From positions 693,001 through 757,000 of the forward strand of contig VICG01000008.1 of NCBI GenBank assembly GCA_008692225.1: DNA of 64,000 nucleotides. The letters run 5' to 3'. The notes beneath the pieces are model-generated. The model was not told the DNA's origin. It ran no database searches and was given only the letters and a program-made list of their open reading frames with translations. The stretch comes from Monilinia fructicola. Taxonomy: Eukaryota > Ascomycota > Leotiomycetes > Helotiales > Sclerotiniaceae. The translations under genes and the position numbers were made by a program. Positions 23,566-36,459 of the stretch are shown piece by piece; the first letter of the stretch is position 1; the number at the start of each line of letters is the position of its first letter.

Positions 23566-24697
23566 ATGGCATCCGCAACTCGTCTCCCGCTCAAATCCAT
23601 TGCCCTTACCACGGCTGTAGTGGTGGCAGCAGGTGCATCTCATGTGAACATTCAAAAACTGCTCGTCGATACATTTACCGGACCGGGTAGTTACTCGAGA
23701 ATTGCTGCCACAGTTGTCATATTAGCGAATTTGAAAAGTTTTGCCGGGCGTATGGCATGTGTGTTCCCCTCCCCCCCTCTCTCTTACAAAAGAGCATGGC
23801 TAACACACCTAGTTCCGAGTCTGGAATGCCATCCTCAAACATCTCATCTTCACCATCCCAAACATCCCCGCCAACCTCGGCCCTGCATCCCTCTTCCTCC
23901 CCTGCATAACCACCTCCCACGCCCCCCTCTGGGAGTGCGATTACAATCTCCACAAATCCAATTCCACCTACTTCTCCGACCTCGACGTGACGCGGTCCCA
24001 CATCATCTGCTGCCTTCTCGAACCCGGCATCCACGCCCTGCAGAACAATACCACGAACAAATTGGTTCTGAACAAAGATGGCGATGCGGTCAAGGGTCGC
24101 TGGGGCATCATGCTCGGGGGCGTCATGTGCAATTTCAAGCGCGAAATAGGCATCTATCAAGCGTATGAAATGTGGAGTCGCATCCTGTGTTGGGATCGGA
24201 AGTGGATCTATGTCGTTACGCATTTTGTGAAGAAAGGAACCGTCCGACCCCGTGGATTCGTGCTGGGAGATGGATCGTGGCTTGGAGGCGGAAATGCGAG
24301 GTTTGAGGAACAGGAAGGAGAAGGCGATGCGGTGGAAGTGGATGAGAAGGCGATTTTTGCCAGCGCGGTTAGTAAGTATGTGATGAAGTTGGGCCGCTTG
24401 ACCGTGCATCCCGAAGTGGTGTTGAATGCTAGTGGGGTGCTTCCTGAGAGGCCTGGGGGATGGCACAGTATGGATAATTCTGGCGTGTCGACACCGGACA
24501 TGGAAGATTCGTTTGTGGACGCCAAGGTGGAGGAAGAAGGGGTGAAGGCGGGAAGTGAATGGGATTGGAAGAGGGTTGAGAAGGAGAACCAGAGGGGCTT
24601 GCAGTTTGCGGAACATTTTGCTGCGATGGAGGGTTTGCATCAGGAATTTTCCGGAAGTCAGGGGCCGGCGTTGGGGAAATATAGAGATTTATTATAA
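23566..24697 (+). CDS. THEM6-like protein (thioesterase/hot-dog superfamily)
   Basis: Two exons, 23566-23760 and 23813-24697, give 359 residues. The N-terminal part (LPLKSIALTTAVVVAAGASH) contains a possible signal anchor. After the intron comes FRVWNAILKHL, a Pro-rich stretch, then the hot-dog core: WECDYNLHKSNSTYFSDLDV is the family's characteristic start (short first strand and substrate-loop Asn/Asp), followed by WGIMLGGVMCNFKREIGIYQ, YEMWSRILCWDRKWIYVVTH and a final predicted strand. Fungal members are often misnamed 'capsule polysaccharide biosynthesis protein'. Function is unproven; an acyl-CoA or acyl-carrier substrate would be an inference from the fold. The donor at 23761 was chosen because the neighbouring GT would break frame. 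The C-terminal third is Glu-rich and variable. Confidence 0.8.
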
Positions 24698-25077
24698 TTT
24701 GTGTGGGGTATTTAAGGGGAAGCGAGAGGATGTCGGGGGACTGTCGCATACCCCATTGTAGCATACAATAGATTAGACTAGACTAGACTAGACGGTTCAT
24801 ATTAGAGGTTCATATTAGACGATATGGGAGTGTGAAAACTTATACATAGGAGAAATCTCACGATAAATTTATAAACCAAGAACAGATATATAAGAAACAT
24901 CATTCTAATCGTTTCAATAGATTTCGTTGGCTCGATAAAACGCAACACAAATATCAAATGGCAAAAAATGTCTCAGAGACTCCAGAGGCAACATGATACA
25001 ATTGGCAAGCTTTGGCAGACAGAATAGATTTCATATATCATACATCATCTCAAAGAACAAGCGACCCAACCCGCTCC
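24698..25077. other. Convergent intergenic region
   Basis: A 380-bp gap between the 3' ends of two converging genes. It holds a short GACTA repeat (about 24775-24792) and AT-rich sequence suitable for 3' ends. No gene seen. Confidence 0.6.
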
Positions 25078-25912
25078 TCAAGCTCTCATCTTCTTGACAA
25101 CCCGTTCCAAAAAATCCTCACGATCAAATCCATCCATCTCGTCAATTTCTGCTCTACCCCGCTTAATACCAACCCGCACAGGCGAAGCTACCCCCTTTTG
25201 GGCAATTAGATTGAGATTGGAGGTTTCTTCTTGGGGGGATATGGGACTCCATCCGGATGTCCACTCGCGGCTTGTGGATTGGGCTCGGGACTGGGATTGG
25301 AGTGGTGGCCGGCGGCGATATGGACGGATCGCACGTGGGAGGGTGTGGAGGTGAGAGGGTTTGGGGGTCGGCGTAGGCGTAGGTGTAACGGCCTCGATGC
25401 TTGGGAGGGGGGTGTCGTGGGAGGCGATTCTTGCTCGTGTTGGGGAGGGGGTGTTGGAGTTGAAGTTGGGGATGGGGACGTGAGGGGCATTGGTGCCGGT
25501 GCGTTGTGAAGAGTCAGAGAATCGACAGCAGCGATTGGTGCTGGTGCGCATGCGATGGGGCGGTACAGTAAAGAACGCGGGTCCATGTTTTGGAAGACCT
25601 AGATAATTTGGGGGGCCGTGCCATCTGGGTTGGATTCCTGGGAAGAGGTGGGATTCATGGGGGACTGTTATCATCTTCATATTAGTATGTATGTATGTAT
25701 GCAGACACCAAATTGAGGCACTTACATAAGGTCTCCCATGTCCATCTTTCGCTCATCCAGCGTCTTTCTTGGAAAGGTATGTTTTGGTAGGCAGGATGGT
25801 CGAGAACTCGTTCGTAGTGTGAGTTATCGATGAGGTTAAATTGTTCTGTGGTATAACCATAAGCGGGAGCTTTGTGAAGGGTCGCTTCGTAGACAGTGAT
25901 ATATCGATCCAT
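25078..25912 (-). CDS. Hypothetical protein, two exons, Pro/Arg-rich
   Basis: Exon 1 (25912-25726) starts MDRYITVYEATLHKAPAYGY and ends in WTWETL; a 61-bp intron (GTAAGT...TAACAG) leads to exon 2 (25664-25078), giving 257 residues. The first 95 residues look folded (aromatic- and His-rich: YTTEQFNLIDNSHYERVL, PRWHGPPNYLGLPKHGPAFF). The middle is a low-complexity Pro/Thr/Arg segment, and the end (KRGRAEIDEMDGFDREDFLE) is a charged helix with a nuclear-signal-like KRGR. I do not recognise a domain. The splice fit and ordinary codon use support a real gene; the role is unknown. Confidence 0.65.
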
Positions 25913-26447
25913 GGCGATCAATGAGTAGTGAATGATGAATGTGGTAGGAACAAAAAGTCAAGATTGGGCGCTATAGTCGCTGGTATAGTAGTTGTATGGT
26001 TGTATGTATGGTTGTATGTATGGTTGTATAAATTAAAAAATTAATCGGAGAACTTTGCAATATTTATAGTAGAACTCTTTTTCCATCAAGCTGTTCAAGC
26101 GAAGAGACAATAGGAATTTATCCTTAAGCGAAGATTGTGAATGTTATTGTGGTTGAATGAATCAATGGACGATAGTGAATTGTGTTATTGAGCAGGTCCA
26201 AATGGGAGAATGAGAATCTCCTGAATTGCACTGTAGCTCACAATCCACCAAAAGTGACCCTAATAAGTAAATGTTTTTGGATCTCATCAAGGACTCGAGA
26301 TATTATTTGAATACTGTATATCACCAGTACATAGATTTTGAGAAACCTGAACTTAGGTTCTGGCAGGGGCCGCATTGCATAAGTTGACCGTCAGGACTAA
26401 AATTGGAAAGGTGCTAGTGTAGATTTCTACTAATCAGTAGTACGAAC
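25913..26447. other. Intergenic, upstream of the hypothetical gene
   Basis: Contains a GGTTGTATGTAT tandem (about 25993-26028). Otherwise unique AT-rich sequence; the right side is the 3' flank of the minus-strand lyase gene. No gene seen. Confidence 0.5.
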
Positions 26448-27596
26448 TTATGGCAAAAGTTGTATCTTCCCCCAAGTAAAACCCCTCACTCCATTACTGA
26501 TCCAACATTCTTCTCCTTCGGTTAGAGAGGAAAGGGGAATGGTCGCTTGTTCGCAAATTCTATACAATATGTTAGTTGCAGGTTTCTTTTTCTATACCCC
26601 ATTCACACAACTAGGAGATTGAACGAGTCAGTAAACAAATGAAAATATCAAAGGATATACCCGTTTTTCAATCCCCATCTTCTGGTAGTTCCAATTTGTC
26701 CCCCGCTATTCTCAGAGGGTGTCACCCATTTTCCATCACGGTACAAGAAGGGTGTCGTTAAAGTGCCTTCCATGATTTCTTCATTCTTGGAGGAAATTAA
26801 GAGGGCTTCTATTGGAGAGCTAAAGGTAGGGATTTGGGCGCGTTCGCGTGCACTAAGGGGTGAAGAGTTAGTGGTGGTGGTGGTGATTAGCTGGGATAGG
26901 GAGGAAAACATGGGGAAAAGGAGATTGTGTGGTGGGAAGTGGAACTGAGGGGAATTGCAGATGAAACAATGGCATGGAGCTATGAAAATGGGACAAAGAA
27001 ATTGAGATCTGGATTAGGGGATGCTTACGATGTATACATGTCGCGAGACGTCGTTTTGAAAAGATGTGTATGGAGAGGGATCTGTGCGTTTCTGAATCAG
27101 GGATTATAGACCATGGTGGCGAAGCTTTGATTGGATCACTAGGAAGGGAATCGCCATAGCCTAATTCGAGGGCTGCGCCTGTTAAAGGGGAAACTTTTGG
27201 GTTCCCCACGGACACTGATTCTGGGGGTGGAAGACGTCCTGGGAAGAGATTTGAGAGAGGAACGGGAGGGACTGGAGCTGATTCAGTGGTAAGAGTTCCC
27301 TCGTAGTTGAGAACAACGCGTACTCGTAATGGAGTCGCCGAATTGGTATCGATGTTTTTGGTAAGGGTATCGAGGAGGTTTTGGAATCCTGAGGGGCCTG
27401 AAATGGCGAAAATTGCATTTGGCCAGTTGAAGCGGTGAGCAGCGTGCAAAAGTCTATCTCTATGATAAGGTAGTATATAGAAGGGACACGGGGATGGTGA
27501 TGAGAGGGGCCAGGATTGGATGTTTTGGGGAGATTGAAGGAGTAAGGGGTCGTAACGAAGGGAGGTGAAGAGTTGAAAGGTTGGTTCTGAGGACAT
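26448..27596 (-). CDS. Probable 4-amino-4-deoxychorismate lyase (class IV aminotransferase fold), two +1 frameshifts in exon 1
   Basis: A PLP enzyme that would convert aminodeoxychorismate to p-aminobenzoate and pyruvate in folate synthesis. Exons on the minus strand: 27596-27029, 26852-26661, 26559-26448; introns 176 and 101 bp. The start MSSEPTFQLFTSLRYDP matches fungal lyases; upstream in-frame codons do not. Core signatures: SFKTTSRDMYTSARERA, whose Lys is the PLP-binding position of the fold, EEIMEGTLTTPFLYRDGKWV, GGQIGTTRRWGLKNG and the terminal EGEECWISNGVRGF. The ends of exon 1 need two single-base deletions: one T of a TT (plus-strand AA at 27095-27096) and one T of a T4 (27059-27062). 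Together they restore DPSPYTSFKTTSRDMY and a total of 289 codons plus stop. Without them the PLP-lysine region is lost. Confidence 0.8.
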
Positions 27597-28794
27597 TTTG
27601 AAGGGCAAAAAACGGGGAAGAGCTAGATATGTATTAGAAACCAAATTACAATTATGTTTGATATTCCATGAAAACAAAGTCAAAGTCGGTGGTATGGGAA
27701 AATTAGGGATTTTTTTGACCTCGAGGGATCACATGTGTTTCTGAGTCACCATCAAGATCAAGAGGTGGTGGACATTTGAGAGCACTTCCTCAACCTAGCC
27801 CACTCCAATTTCAATCAAGTCGTATAAGGCTGATCTTGCTGTGTCCAAAAACGACATCATTCTCATACTAATAACATCAAGCTTGTATGGCTGAGATAGC
27901 AATGACCTTGCGGGACTTCCCAAACTTGTCTTGCTTGCGTTTCGATACATAATTATGAGGAACTAGAACCGCGGTAATATCCAAGAAATTGACTTACAGA
28001 GGACTTTTGTATCTTCGATCTTTGAGTTTAGAGAAGACTTACTTGGCTCCTGAATTCTGGGTTACTTCTGAGGCGAGACGTTGATATCAAGACAAGACAA
28101 GACAAGAGTATGTATTGGTCACGTGCGTGATCATAGCTACGGAGGTAATTCGGCGATAGTCCAGCTTGATTGTTATTTTCCAACTTCGAGAATTTCTTCC
28201 TCAGTGACCTCCCGGTGAGGTCCTAGATACTTGAAGTTCATGGAGAATGACCTATCATAATGAATCCCATCGATACGTTTCTCGTGTTCCAAACAGGCAA
28301 ACATCTAACTCGAAGACCATAAATCTACGGAGTAGTTCTTGATATACCTAGCTAGGTAGTAATTGACATCAGCTAGTTAGTAATGATGTCAATTACTACC
28401 ATTAGCAACAATATACTTGTATAGGTATATACATAAGATCTTACATACTTGGATAGTTCTATGTGATACTTTGGTACTGGTAAATGAGCTAAAATTATAT
28501 CTACCCTTCGCCAAAGGCGGCGGGGATTACATGATCTTTTCGAGTAACGAGATACGAGAGTCCACAATGACGAAAGAACGCCGCTTTTAGCCGCACCGCG
28601 CTTACAATGTCCAATGTCCAAGCTTCTCTTGATCATTAAACTGGTATCACCAAGATTTTTTGAGCGGAGCTTGTTTACAAGTTGACCCTCACATTGAACA
28701 TCAAGACTGTTACCACCACCTATCAGCTACAGCACTTACCATCTTCCTCAGCACCCTACTTCATCCTTTTTAATTACTGCTTTTTCCCTTTTAA
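27597..28794. promoter_or_regulatory. Bidirectional upstream region between the lyase and tom70 genes
   Basis: Both flanking genes are transcribed away from this 1.2 kb stretch, so it should contain both promoters. Apart from a GACAA repeat (28094-28107), the only striking element is a perfect 17-bp inverted repeat at 28355-28371 / 28384-28400 (see next entry). No coding potential is evident. Confidence 0.6.
28355..28400. promoter_or_regulatory. Perfect 17-bp inverted repeat with CRE-like half-sites
   Basis: GGTAGTAATTGACATCA is repeated exactly as its reverse complement after a 12-base spacer. The inner ends TGACATCA and TGATGTCA differ by one base from the bZIP/CRE octamer TGACGTCA. It lies about 400 bp upstream of the tom70 start and could be a regulatory or hairpin-forming site. 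Function is inferred only. Confidence 0.55.
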
Positions 28795-30834
28795 ATGTCT
28801 GTACCAAATACACTGCCTCCGGGCAAACCTATGCCAAATTTTGCGGCATCAACATCACAATCATCAGTCTGGGATCGCATAACAACATGGGCGTCAGAGA
28901 ACAAGGCAGTTGTATATACAATTGCTGGTGTAGCAGTAGTAGTCTCAGGTGCTGGAGTTGCATACTACTTATTAGATTCAGTGAGTCGCATTTGACGTCT
29001 TTTTTTTTGTGCCCCAACATGATAGGTACTGATATCCTTTAAAAGAAGGATTCCACATCTACTCAGAGTGTGCCAAAGAAATCAAAGGAGAAGAGGCGAC
29101 GGAAGAAGGATGAAAAGAAAGAAGCGGATGTAGAGAAGGGAACCACGCCATCAGCTACAAAACCTAAATCGCCAGTCGAGACTGCGGATGAACTTCCTGA
29201 AGTTGACGAAACCACTGTGGGAGGCTTATCTGACCAACAGCGAAGGGATTATGCCGCAAAGTTGAAGGCAGCTGGTAATACTGCATATGGAGCTAAAGAT
29301 TACCCTCGAGCCATTGACCTTTATGGGAAAGCCATTCTTTGCAAGCCAGACCCTATCTTTTATTCGAACCGTGCCGCATGTTACAACGCCCTTGGCGAAT
29401 TCGAGAAGGTTATTGAGGATACTACTGCTGCAATCAACCTCGATAGTGAATATGTAAAGGCTTTGAACCGTAGAGCAAATGCTTATGAACATACCGAGAG
29501 ATACAGCGAAGCATTACTCGACTTTACAGCAAGCTGCATAATCGATGGTTTCCGCAATGAACAAAGCGCACAGTCTGTTGAGAGATTACTCAAAAAGGTT
29601 GCGGAGTCAAAAGCAAAGTTTATCCTCGAGGCCAAGGACAAGAAGCTTCCAAGTCCAACATTTGTCACCAACTACCTCCAAAGTTTCCGATCAAAGCCCG
29701 CGCCCGCAGGACTTGACGATACCGTTGAGCTATCAGAGGAGACAGGAAAGGGTCAATTACAACTTGGACTTCGAGCTATGGCAAAGAAGACAAATGAAGG
29801 GTATGAAGATGCTTCAGCTGCGTTTGAGAAAGCCTTAGATTTGGGCGATCTTGGCGAACATGAAGCCTTTGCGTACAATATGCGTGGAACTTTCAGATAT
29901 CTTCGTGGGGTACAATTAGATGCTCTCAACGATCTGAGCAAGAGTATCGAATTAGAGCCCGATTACACGCAAAGCTATATCAAGCGTGCAAGCATGCACT
30001 TGGAACTTGGTTGGTTTTCCCGGAATACAAATTCATGATTAGTTACTAATATATCTATAGGTGACAAAGACGCCGCTGCCGCAGATTTCGACAAGGCTAT
30101 GGAACAACATGACGATGATCCTGATATTTACTACCACCGTGCTCAACTCAACTTCATCCTCGGTGAACTCTCGCAAGCGGCAAAGGATTACCAAAAATCT
30201 ATCGACCTCGACCGAGACTTTATCTTCTCACACATCCAACTTGGTGTTACACAGTATAAGATGGGCTCTACCGCTTCATCGATGGGAACATTCCGACGTA
30301 CGATCAAGGCATTTGAAGAAGTACCTGACGCATACAACTATTACGGAGAACTTTTGTTAGATCAACAGAAATATGACGAGGCTATTTCACAATTCGAGAA
30401 AGCGGTTGAATTGGAGAAGCAAACCAAACCACTGGGTATGAGTGTTCTTCCACTCATAAACAAGGCTCTTGCTCTATTCCAATGGAAGCAAGATTTCAGT
30501 GAGGCCGAAAAACTTTGCGAAAAGGCTCTTATTAGTAAGTTCATACATTTCTTCTTTCTTATGTACATTAATACTAACGTAATACCCAACAGTTGACCCT
30601 GAATGTGATATCGCTGTCGCGACCATGGCACAACTTCTCCTCCAACAAGGCAAGGTTGTTGAAGCTCTCGTGTACTTTGAGCGAGCAGCAGAATTATCAA
30701 GAACTGAAGGAGAAATTGTTAATGCATTGAGTTATGCTGAGGCTACAAGAACACAATTGGAAGTTCAGGAAAAATATCCACAACTGGCGAATAGATTGGC
30801 GGGCATGAGCGGCCTTCAGGCTGGTATGCGTTAA
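28795..30834 (+). CDS. tom70: Mitochondrial import receptor Tom70
   Basis: Outer-membrane receptor that docks Hsp70/Hsp90-bound precursors and passes them to the TOM channel. Four exons: 28795-28980, 29046-30009, 30061-30534, 30593-30834 (introns 65, 51, 58 bp), giving 621 residues, the usual size. Residues 38-60 ([23 protein letters not shown]) form the N-terminal membrane anchor, followed by a Lys/Arg/Glu-rich linker ([20 protein letters not shown]) facing the cytosol. TPR repeats begin at [21 protein letters not shown] (Hsp-binding clamp with [10 protein letters not shown]), and a second block in the C-terminal half includes [20 protein letters not shown] and [20 protein letters not shown] for preprotein binding. 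All junctions keep frame and no indel was found. The ATG lies 14 bp after a pyrimidine-rich leader. Confidence 0.95.
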
Positions 30835-33800
30835 TATCTTACATTGAAACGAGGGTTATTAGTGGTGTATAGGAGACAGTGGAACGATGAGATGATGATT
30901 TTAATATCATGAAAGGATGTTCAAGGAAAGAAGCTGAAACAAAACCCAGCACAAAAGGATCGAGATTGTTTTAAGAGCTTGTTGATATCAAATAGGATGC
31001 GATGATTCCCATGATTTGATTTCTAGTAGAGAAAGGCAAAAAGAAAGCACGATCAATGTAAAATTATTTCCCCTTGCAACTGAAAGGTTAATAAGCTCTA
31101 CACATTGGGAATCTCAGGATTGCAGGTGGAAAGAGGCCAGGTGTAATGAATAATATAATGAGGAGGTGAGCAATAATAGGTGTAACCTTTACATAAGAGA
31201 GGCGAAGGGAAGTATTACTACCATGATGAAAGATGTTCTCCTGTTGAGTACTAAGCAATCATCTGACTGTTCCTATTATTGCTTCGGGAGTATCAATTAT
31301 CTTCGATGGCACATCTCGCTTCTTATATGAGCAAGGTCTCATAACCTATAAGCACTAGGCATGGATGATACTATGAGGAGATCTGAGGCATTGTTTTCAA
31401 AGTCTGGGGCACTTGTGATATTTGGAATGTGTTGTTGAGAAGTTGTGTTGTTGGAGGTGGGGAGTGGTGCGGTGTTGAGGGTAGAAGATTAGCGGTGGTT
31501 GGTTTTTGGTTGGAGAGATGCGGGTGGGTTGTATGGTGTGGGGGAGAGGTTAATTATTTGTTGATTATTTTAGCTTGCGGGTTGAGGATTGAGATGAGAG
31601 GGAAAGGGGGTCTGCATATCTGTTGACTGGTAGGATAGTATGATATGAAGTATTCCACCTGTGTTTTCCCTGCTGTACATGTACGTTGTTTATTGGAACT
31701 TGTATATGTATTTGTGTTTATAAATCTATTGCGATGAGATGAGTATCTTATTGCACCTACCTGGATAACAGTCATGAGGAATATCAACCTTGTGTACTTC
31801 TTATTCAAGACCTCGAAGTTTCCTGCTCGTTACCTGGGTGTTTTGCACTGCGTTTCCAGGTCTCTGCATTGCAAAATTTGATGCCCTTTCGAATCCATAC
31901 AGAGACACTGCCGATATTATTCACAGGAATAAGCGTGGCCCCTATCTTGACAAAATCGCAGTCAACTCGATCATATTTTATGGATCATTATACTGTGCAG
32001 CTACGTGAATGTTATTCAACATGATACTGAGTTTGTCGACCTGCTAGCGCTGGGTGGACAACTCCAAGGGTGAATCGTTTTTCTATTGGTACTACTTGGG
32101 TACCTGATCCGGAGCTCCAGATGAGAATGGTGCAAAGACCAAGCTTGATCGTTCGATTGATCCAAAATATGGCGATGGATGCAATTAGTGTTCTCGCGAA
32201 ATTCCAGCCAATGCTTCTTCAGATTCCATCATATCTACATGCCCAACCTCATATGATTCAAGGATCTTTTAGTCACCGTGATGAATCTACCTCAGTAGGA
32301 AGAAGATGGATTCTTTGGTACATTAATCAATGAAGGATGTATAATCGTCCTCGTACGCACCAATGATACTGGGAATTTACTGCGTTAGCATCCACTTTGG
32401 TCATGGGATGCCCGGGTACTATCACTAGATACCGAACGAATGCGCTCTTGGCAATTATGTTGTGGCTAAGCCCCTACTTCTGAGTACAAAATTCCTGTAC
32501 ACCATCATCTAATATTCCATGGTCTGGGTGAGACAATGGATGTTTTTGACTCCACGTTGGGTTATTACCATTTTTTCCCCTCGGCGTTCCAAGGGAGATG
32601 GCATCGAAAGCTGCTCGTTTCGACCCTTCACGCACCACCCATCATAATAACGCTTCTCAAACCAAGCAACAAAACCACCTCCCATTAAATTCCCACACTC
32701 CCTCTCACATCCTCAAACGACGAGGAGAAATTCCTTCTGACGGTCAAAAGAAAGACAAAAGAAAAATCGTTGCCCTGAAGCACGAGACCGAGAAATGGGC
32801 CATGTTTGCTCTGGTAATAAGAACACACTTTCCTACCGATACGATGATCATATCTAATGCCCCGTGAAGCTGACCACTGGACCGGAAGTTCCATCTATCA
32901 GTTGTGAGATGGCGTTGTGCCGGGGCATATGTCGTTAGGATGCGACGACATTTGTCTGTATACTGCGATGCTCAGCGCCGAATGCCAATATCTGGGCACC
33001 TTTTCCTCTGCCGTGGATACGGGGGTGGACATATTGGGCACCCTTGCCGCGCTTGGAGTATTTTCGTGGGCTTTGCCAACTCCATATTTTCCTTGCTTTC
33101 CTCTGCATCGACAAGGTGTCGATGCGCCCTTCCGATGGCACATGCGCGAGGGAATATCAGGTGCCAATGGAGCGGGTTCATGATCATCAATTGCGGTTTC
33201 TTATTGATTCGATAACTGAGCGCAGGTATACGGGTGGGTACCTGGTCCCACAAATAATGCTTTTCATCCCCAACATGTAAATAGCGATCCAATCCTCAAA
33301 TTCACGCTACAGCGTAGCGGCAGCAACGTCAAAGTGGTGAAATGTAATCGCGAACCATTTCATCACAGGTTCATTTCCTGTCCAGATTATGTTGACATGC
33401 CACTTCGTACCAAATAAGGAGGTAGAGAATAAAATATCATCCTCGCCATTCCCGAAAGTCAATACATGGTTGATCACTCCACCAGAAGCAGACAATCCTT
33501 CAAATGCGGGTTGAAGAGTCGACATGGCGATATGGTGTTATGTTGTGGCGAGGATTCTCATCTCCTCTGTTTTAACTACCAACTACGAAGGCTGTACATG
33601 CAGTGGTCGAGAATCATGGGTTCTGGAAGTAGTGCATATGTACTGTGCGCTCGAGGCCTCGATATTGCCGAGCTTCGAGCTTGGAGCTTGGAGCTTGCTA
33701 TGTTGCGCACTCCTGCCCTGAGATCAACTTTCTCGTATACCGCCGTGCAAATCCATCGGGTTAGTACCTGAGCTGCAGATTGGTGTGCCGTGAAGTAAAT

Positions 33801-36208
33801 CAAACCAAACCAAATTAAAGCCAGTATCATCTTTGAAAGAAGGTCTGGACGGGCAGGAGCTGGGTTGGTGGATTATTGGGTTCTCAAAGGCATTCGATGC
33901 GTGGGATGTTTATTTCTTGTCTTGTGTAATAAAAGATTCTTCTTCTACATGACACGCTCTATCCCAATTTTCTTTAACTTCAACTTCATCTTCATTCATC
34001 TTCATTCTTTTCTCGCCTTTTCGTCACATCTACCTCATCCCCAGCGCTAACCCTTAAGCCCAACTAATCATCTAATACCAAATCCCCAGCATTACCGCTC
34101 TCTCGCTTAACCCAGAGCCCTACTAGAAAACCCTACCACCTGACCCCTATAACCCTCCACCCCACATCCATACCCATGCCTCGAACCCATCCGCCAAACT
34201 CCCTCCCTAGCCTTACTTATACTCAGCCTACTCGGCAAATCCCACGCACATAGACTCAACGACTTGGATTCCAGACTCCAGACTCCAGAATCCAGACTCC
34301 AAATCCGAAATTCGAAATTCCAGCTTGCACACAGGGAACAGATCAACGTACCACAACCTCGCACTTGTTTACCCTCCACATATGCGGGATTTACACATCC
34401 ACACACCACCCTCGCACATTTTGCCTGGCTTGATCTCGCCTAGGCGAGCAAGTGACCGATCGGTCCGGTTCGTGCCCTGCAGTGGGAAGATGCAGGTCAT
34501 GAGCGGCTGTGTGCATGGTGTCGCGCGCGGCGACTGTGGGGGTGGGATTTCAGCGCTGCGGAAACGCAGCTCGAGGATGGAGACGGACCCCAGAGCTACC
34601 TTGCGCTTCGGGTGTTTTGATCGCTGGGTAGACGGGGGCGTGGGTGGCTGGCTAAGCCTGTCGTGGGAGGGTTTTGCTGATCGTGATCGAGGCGTCTGCG
34701 TACACTGGGGGTCTGCGCTTTGTCTACAGTGTATAGCGCGTGGGTGTTTACGGCGGGATGGGCGAATGCGGGAAGAATACATGTAGCGTCATGGTGGATT
34801 GGAAGGTGAGATCTGGAGTTAGCGTGCGTAACCTTATACTTGTCTGGGGGCAAGATAAGGAGCTCGACGTAGGGAGGCTGGACTTGCGGCTCATAGCTGG
34901 GAGGTTTGTGTGGAGCACAGAGGTTGTGATGCGGGTCGTTGGGTGGATGGGTACCGGTATGCATACAAATAGAACAAATATGCTTGGATGATGGGGCTGT
35001 TGTAGATGTCGCTGCTGACTGCGCATGCGGTGTTATGACGTCTCGATTATCGGGTCTTGGAATGCTGTCGTGGATGCTTGAAGTCTTGGTTGATTGATGA
35101 TTGATGATTGATACGATGATACTTGTACGAGTGTTGCATCGTCGTTGAGCCCCTTCATTTATTCGAGACATCTAGAATACTGCCAGGTATATCATTTTTC
35201 TACGCAGCAGGAGATTGGGGTTGTTCATGTGATTTCCACGTGATATGGATAACGTTATTTTGTATTTAACCTTACTGATTAGTTTTAGTTTGTGTTGTAC
35301 TCTGTAGGTGTTCATTGGGGTGGTACTCGTACTACACACTTGTTAGATTATGCTCCTCATCAGTCCCTTCTGCCTGATCATCTGGGCGGTTTGGCCCCCA
35401 AGATACAATTCCACTGCATGCATGCTCAGTCGATCGCGAGTAGAATTAGACATTGGAGCGAGGCAAGGCAAAAAAAGCCCCTTCATGTGTTTATGCATTT
35501 ATTCAAGTACCAAGTAGGTCCACGGGTAGGTAGGTAGGCAAAATGATGGCGCCTTTCTTCAATCTTGGCTATCCTTGATGAATTATTATATCTACCTAGC
35601 CTAGGATATGTGTAATTGCTCTGTATATATGTACTCGAGTATATCCTCCTTATTATCATTACAAACCCATAGCTCGGTATAGAACTACTAGGCATCCAAC
35701 AACAACATCAATCGGGCGCGTAGAGTTCAAAAACTACCAATAGACTCAAAGCATGGAAGAAACAATATGCAGATGATAATGTTGGGTGGTTACCCAGCTG
35801 CTACTCTCTAGATAATTAATTCTTTTGATGAAATATCTCTGATGCCATCCATACAGCAAGCACCTGGGCAGCTCATATCATGCTTACCTACCTATCTAGT
35901 ATCTGGAATCTTTTCGGTTGTTCGCCTCACTTTATTATATGCAGGTTTGTACGGAGTACAGCCTCACTTGTTATTATTATGGAATATGATGTTTGTATTG
36001 TTTTGTCTTATTTTATTCTATTTCATTTTAGTTTATTCTTTTCTCTTTTCTCTTATTTTTTAAATTATTAAGAATATATCTATAGATATTATATAAATAT
36101 TAGTAATATATTTAATATGCTTTATAGAGCATTTATATAATATTAGTTAATTTATATTTGTATTTATATTTATATTAAAAATACTTATATATTATATTAT
36201 AGTATTTT
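30835..36208. other. Gene desert of 5.4 kb
   Basis: The first few hundred bases are the tom70 3'UTR. I find no gene with recognisable domains. Frames at 32598-32867 (+, 89 aa, ending in a GTAATAAG that could be a donor), 32917-33183 (+) and 34369-34782 (-) were considered; none continues through plausible splice sites into anything recognisable. GC content rises at 34.1-35.0 kb, giving many overlapping frames on both strands, which argues against coding. Confidence 0.45.

Positions 36209-36459
<251 letters not shown>

Noticed and set aside
32598..32867. 89-codon plus-strand frame ending in a possible splice donor
   Set aside because: No downstream exon in any frame gives a protein-like continuation; left as unproven.
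34107..35171. Several overlapping 80-190-codon frames on both strands
   Set aside because: Equal coding potential on both strands comes from GC-rich composition; no domains, introns or conserved motifs visible.
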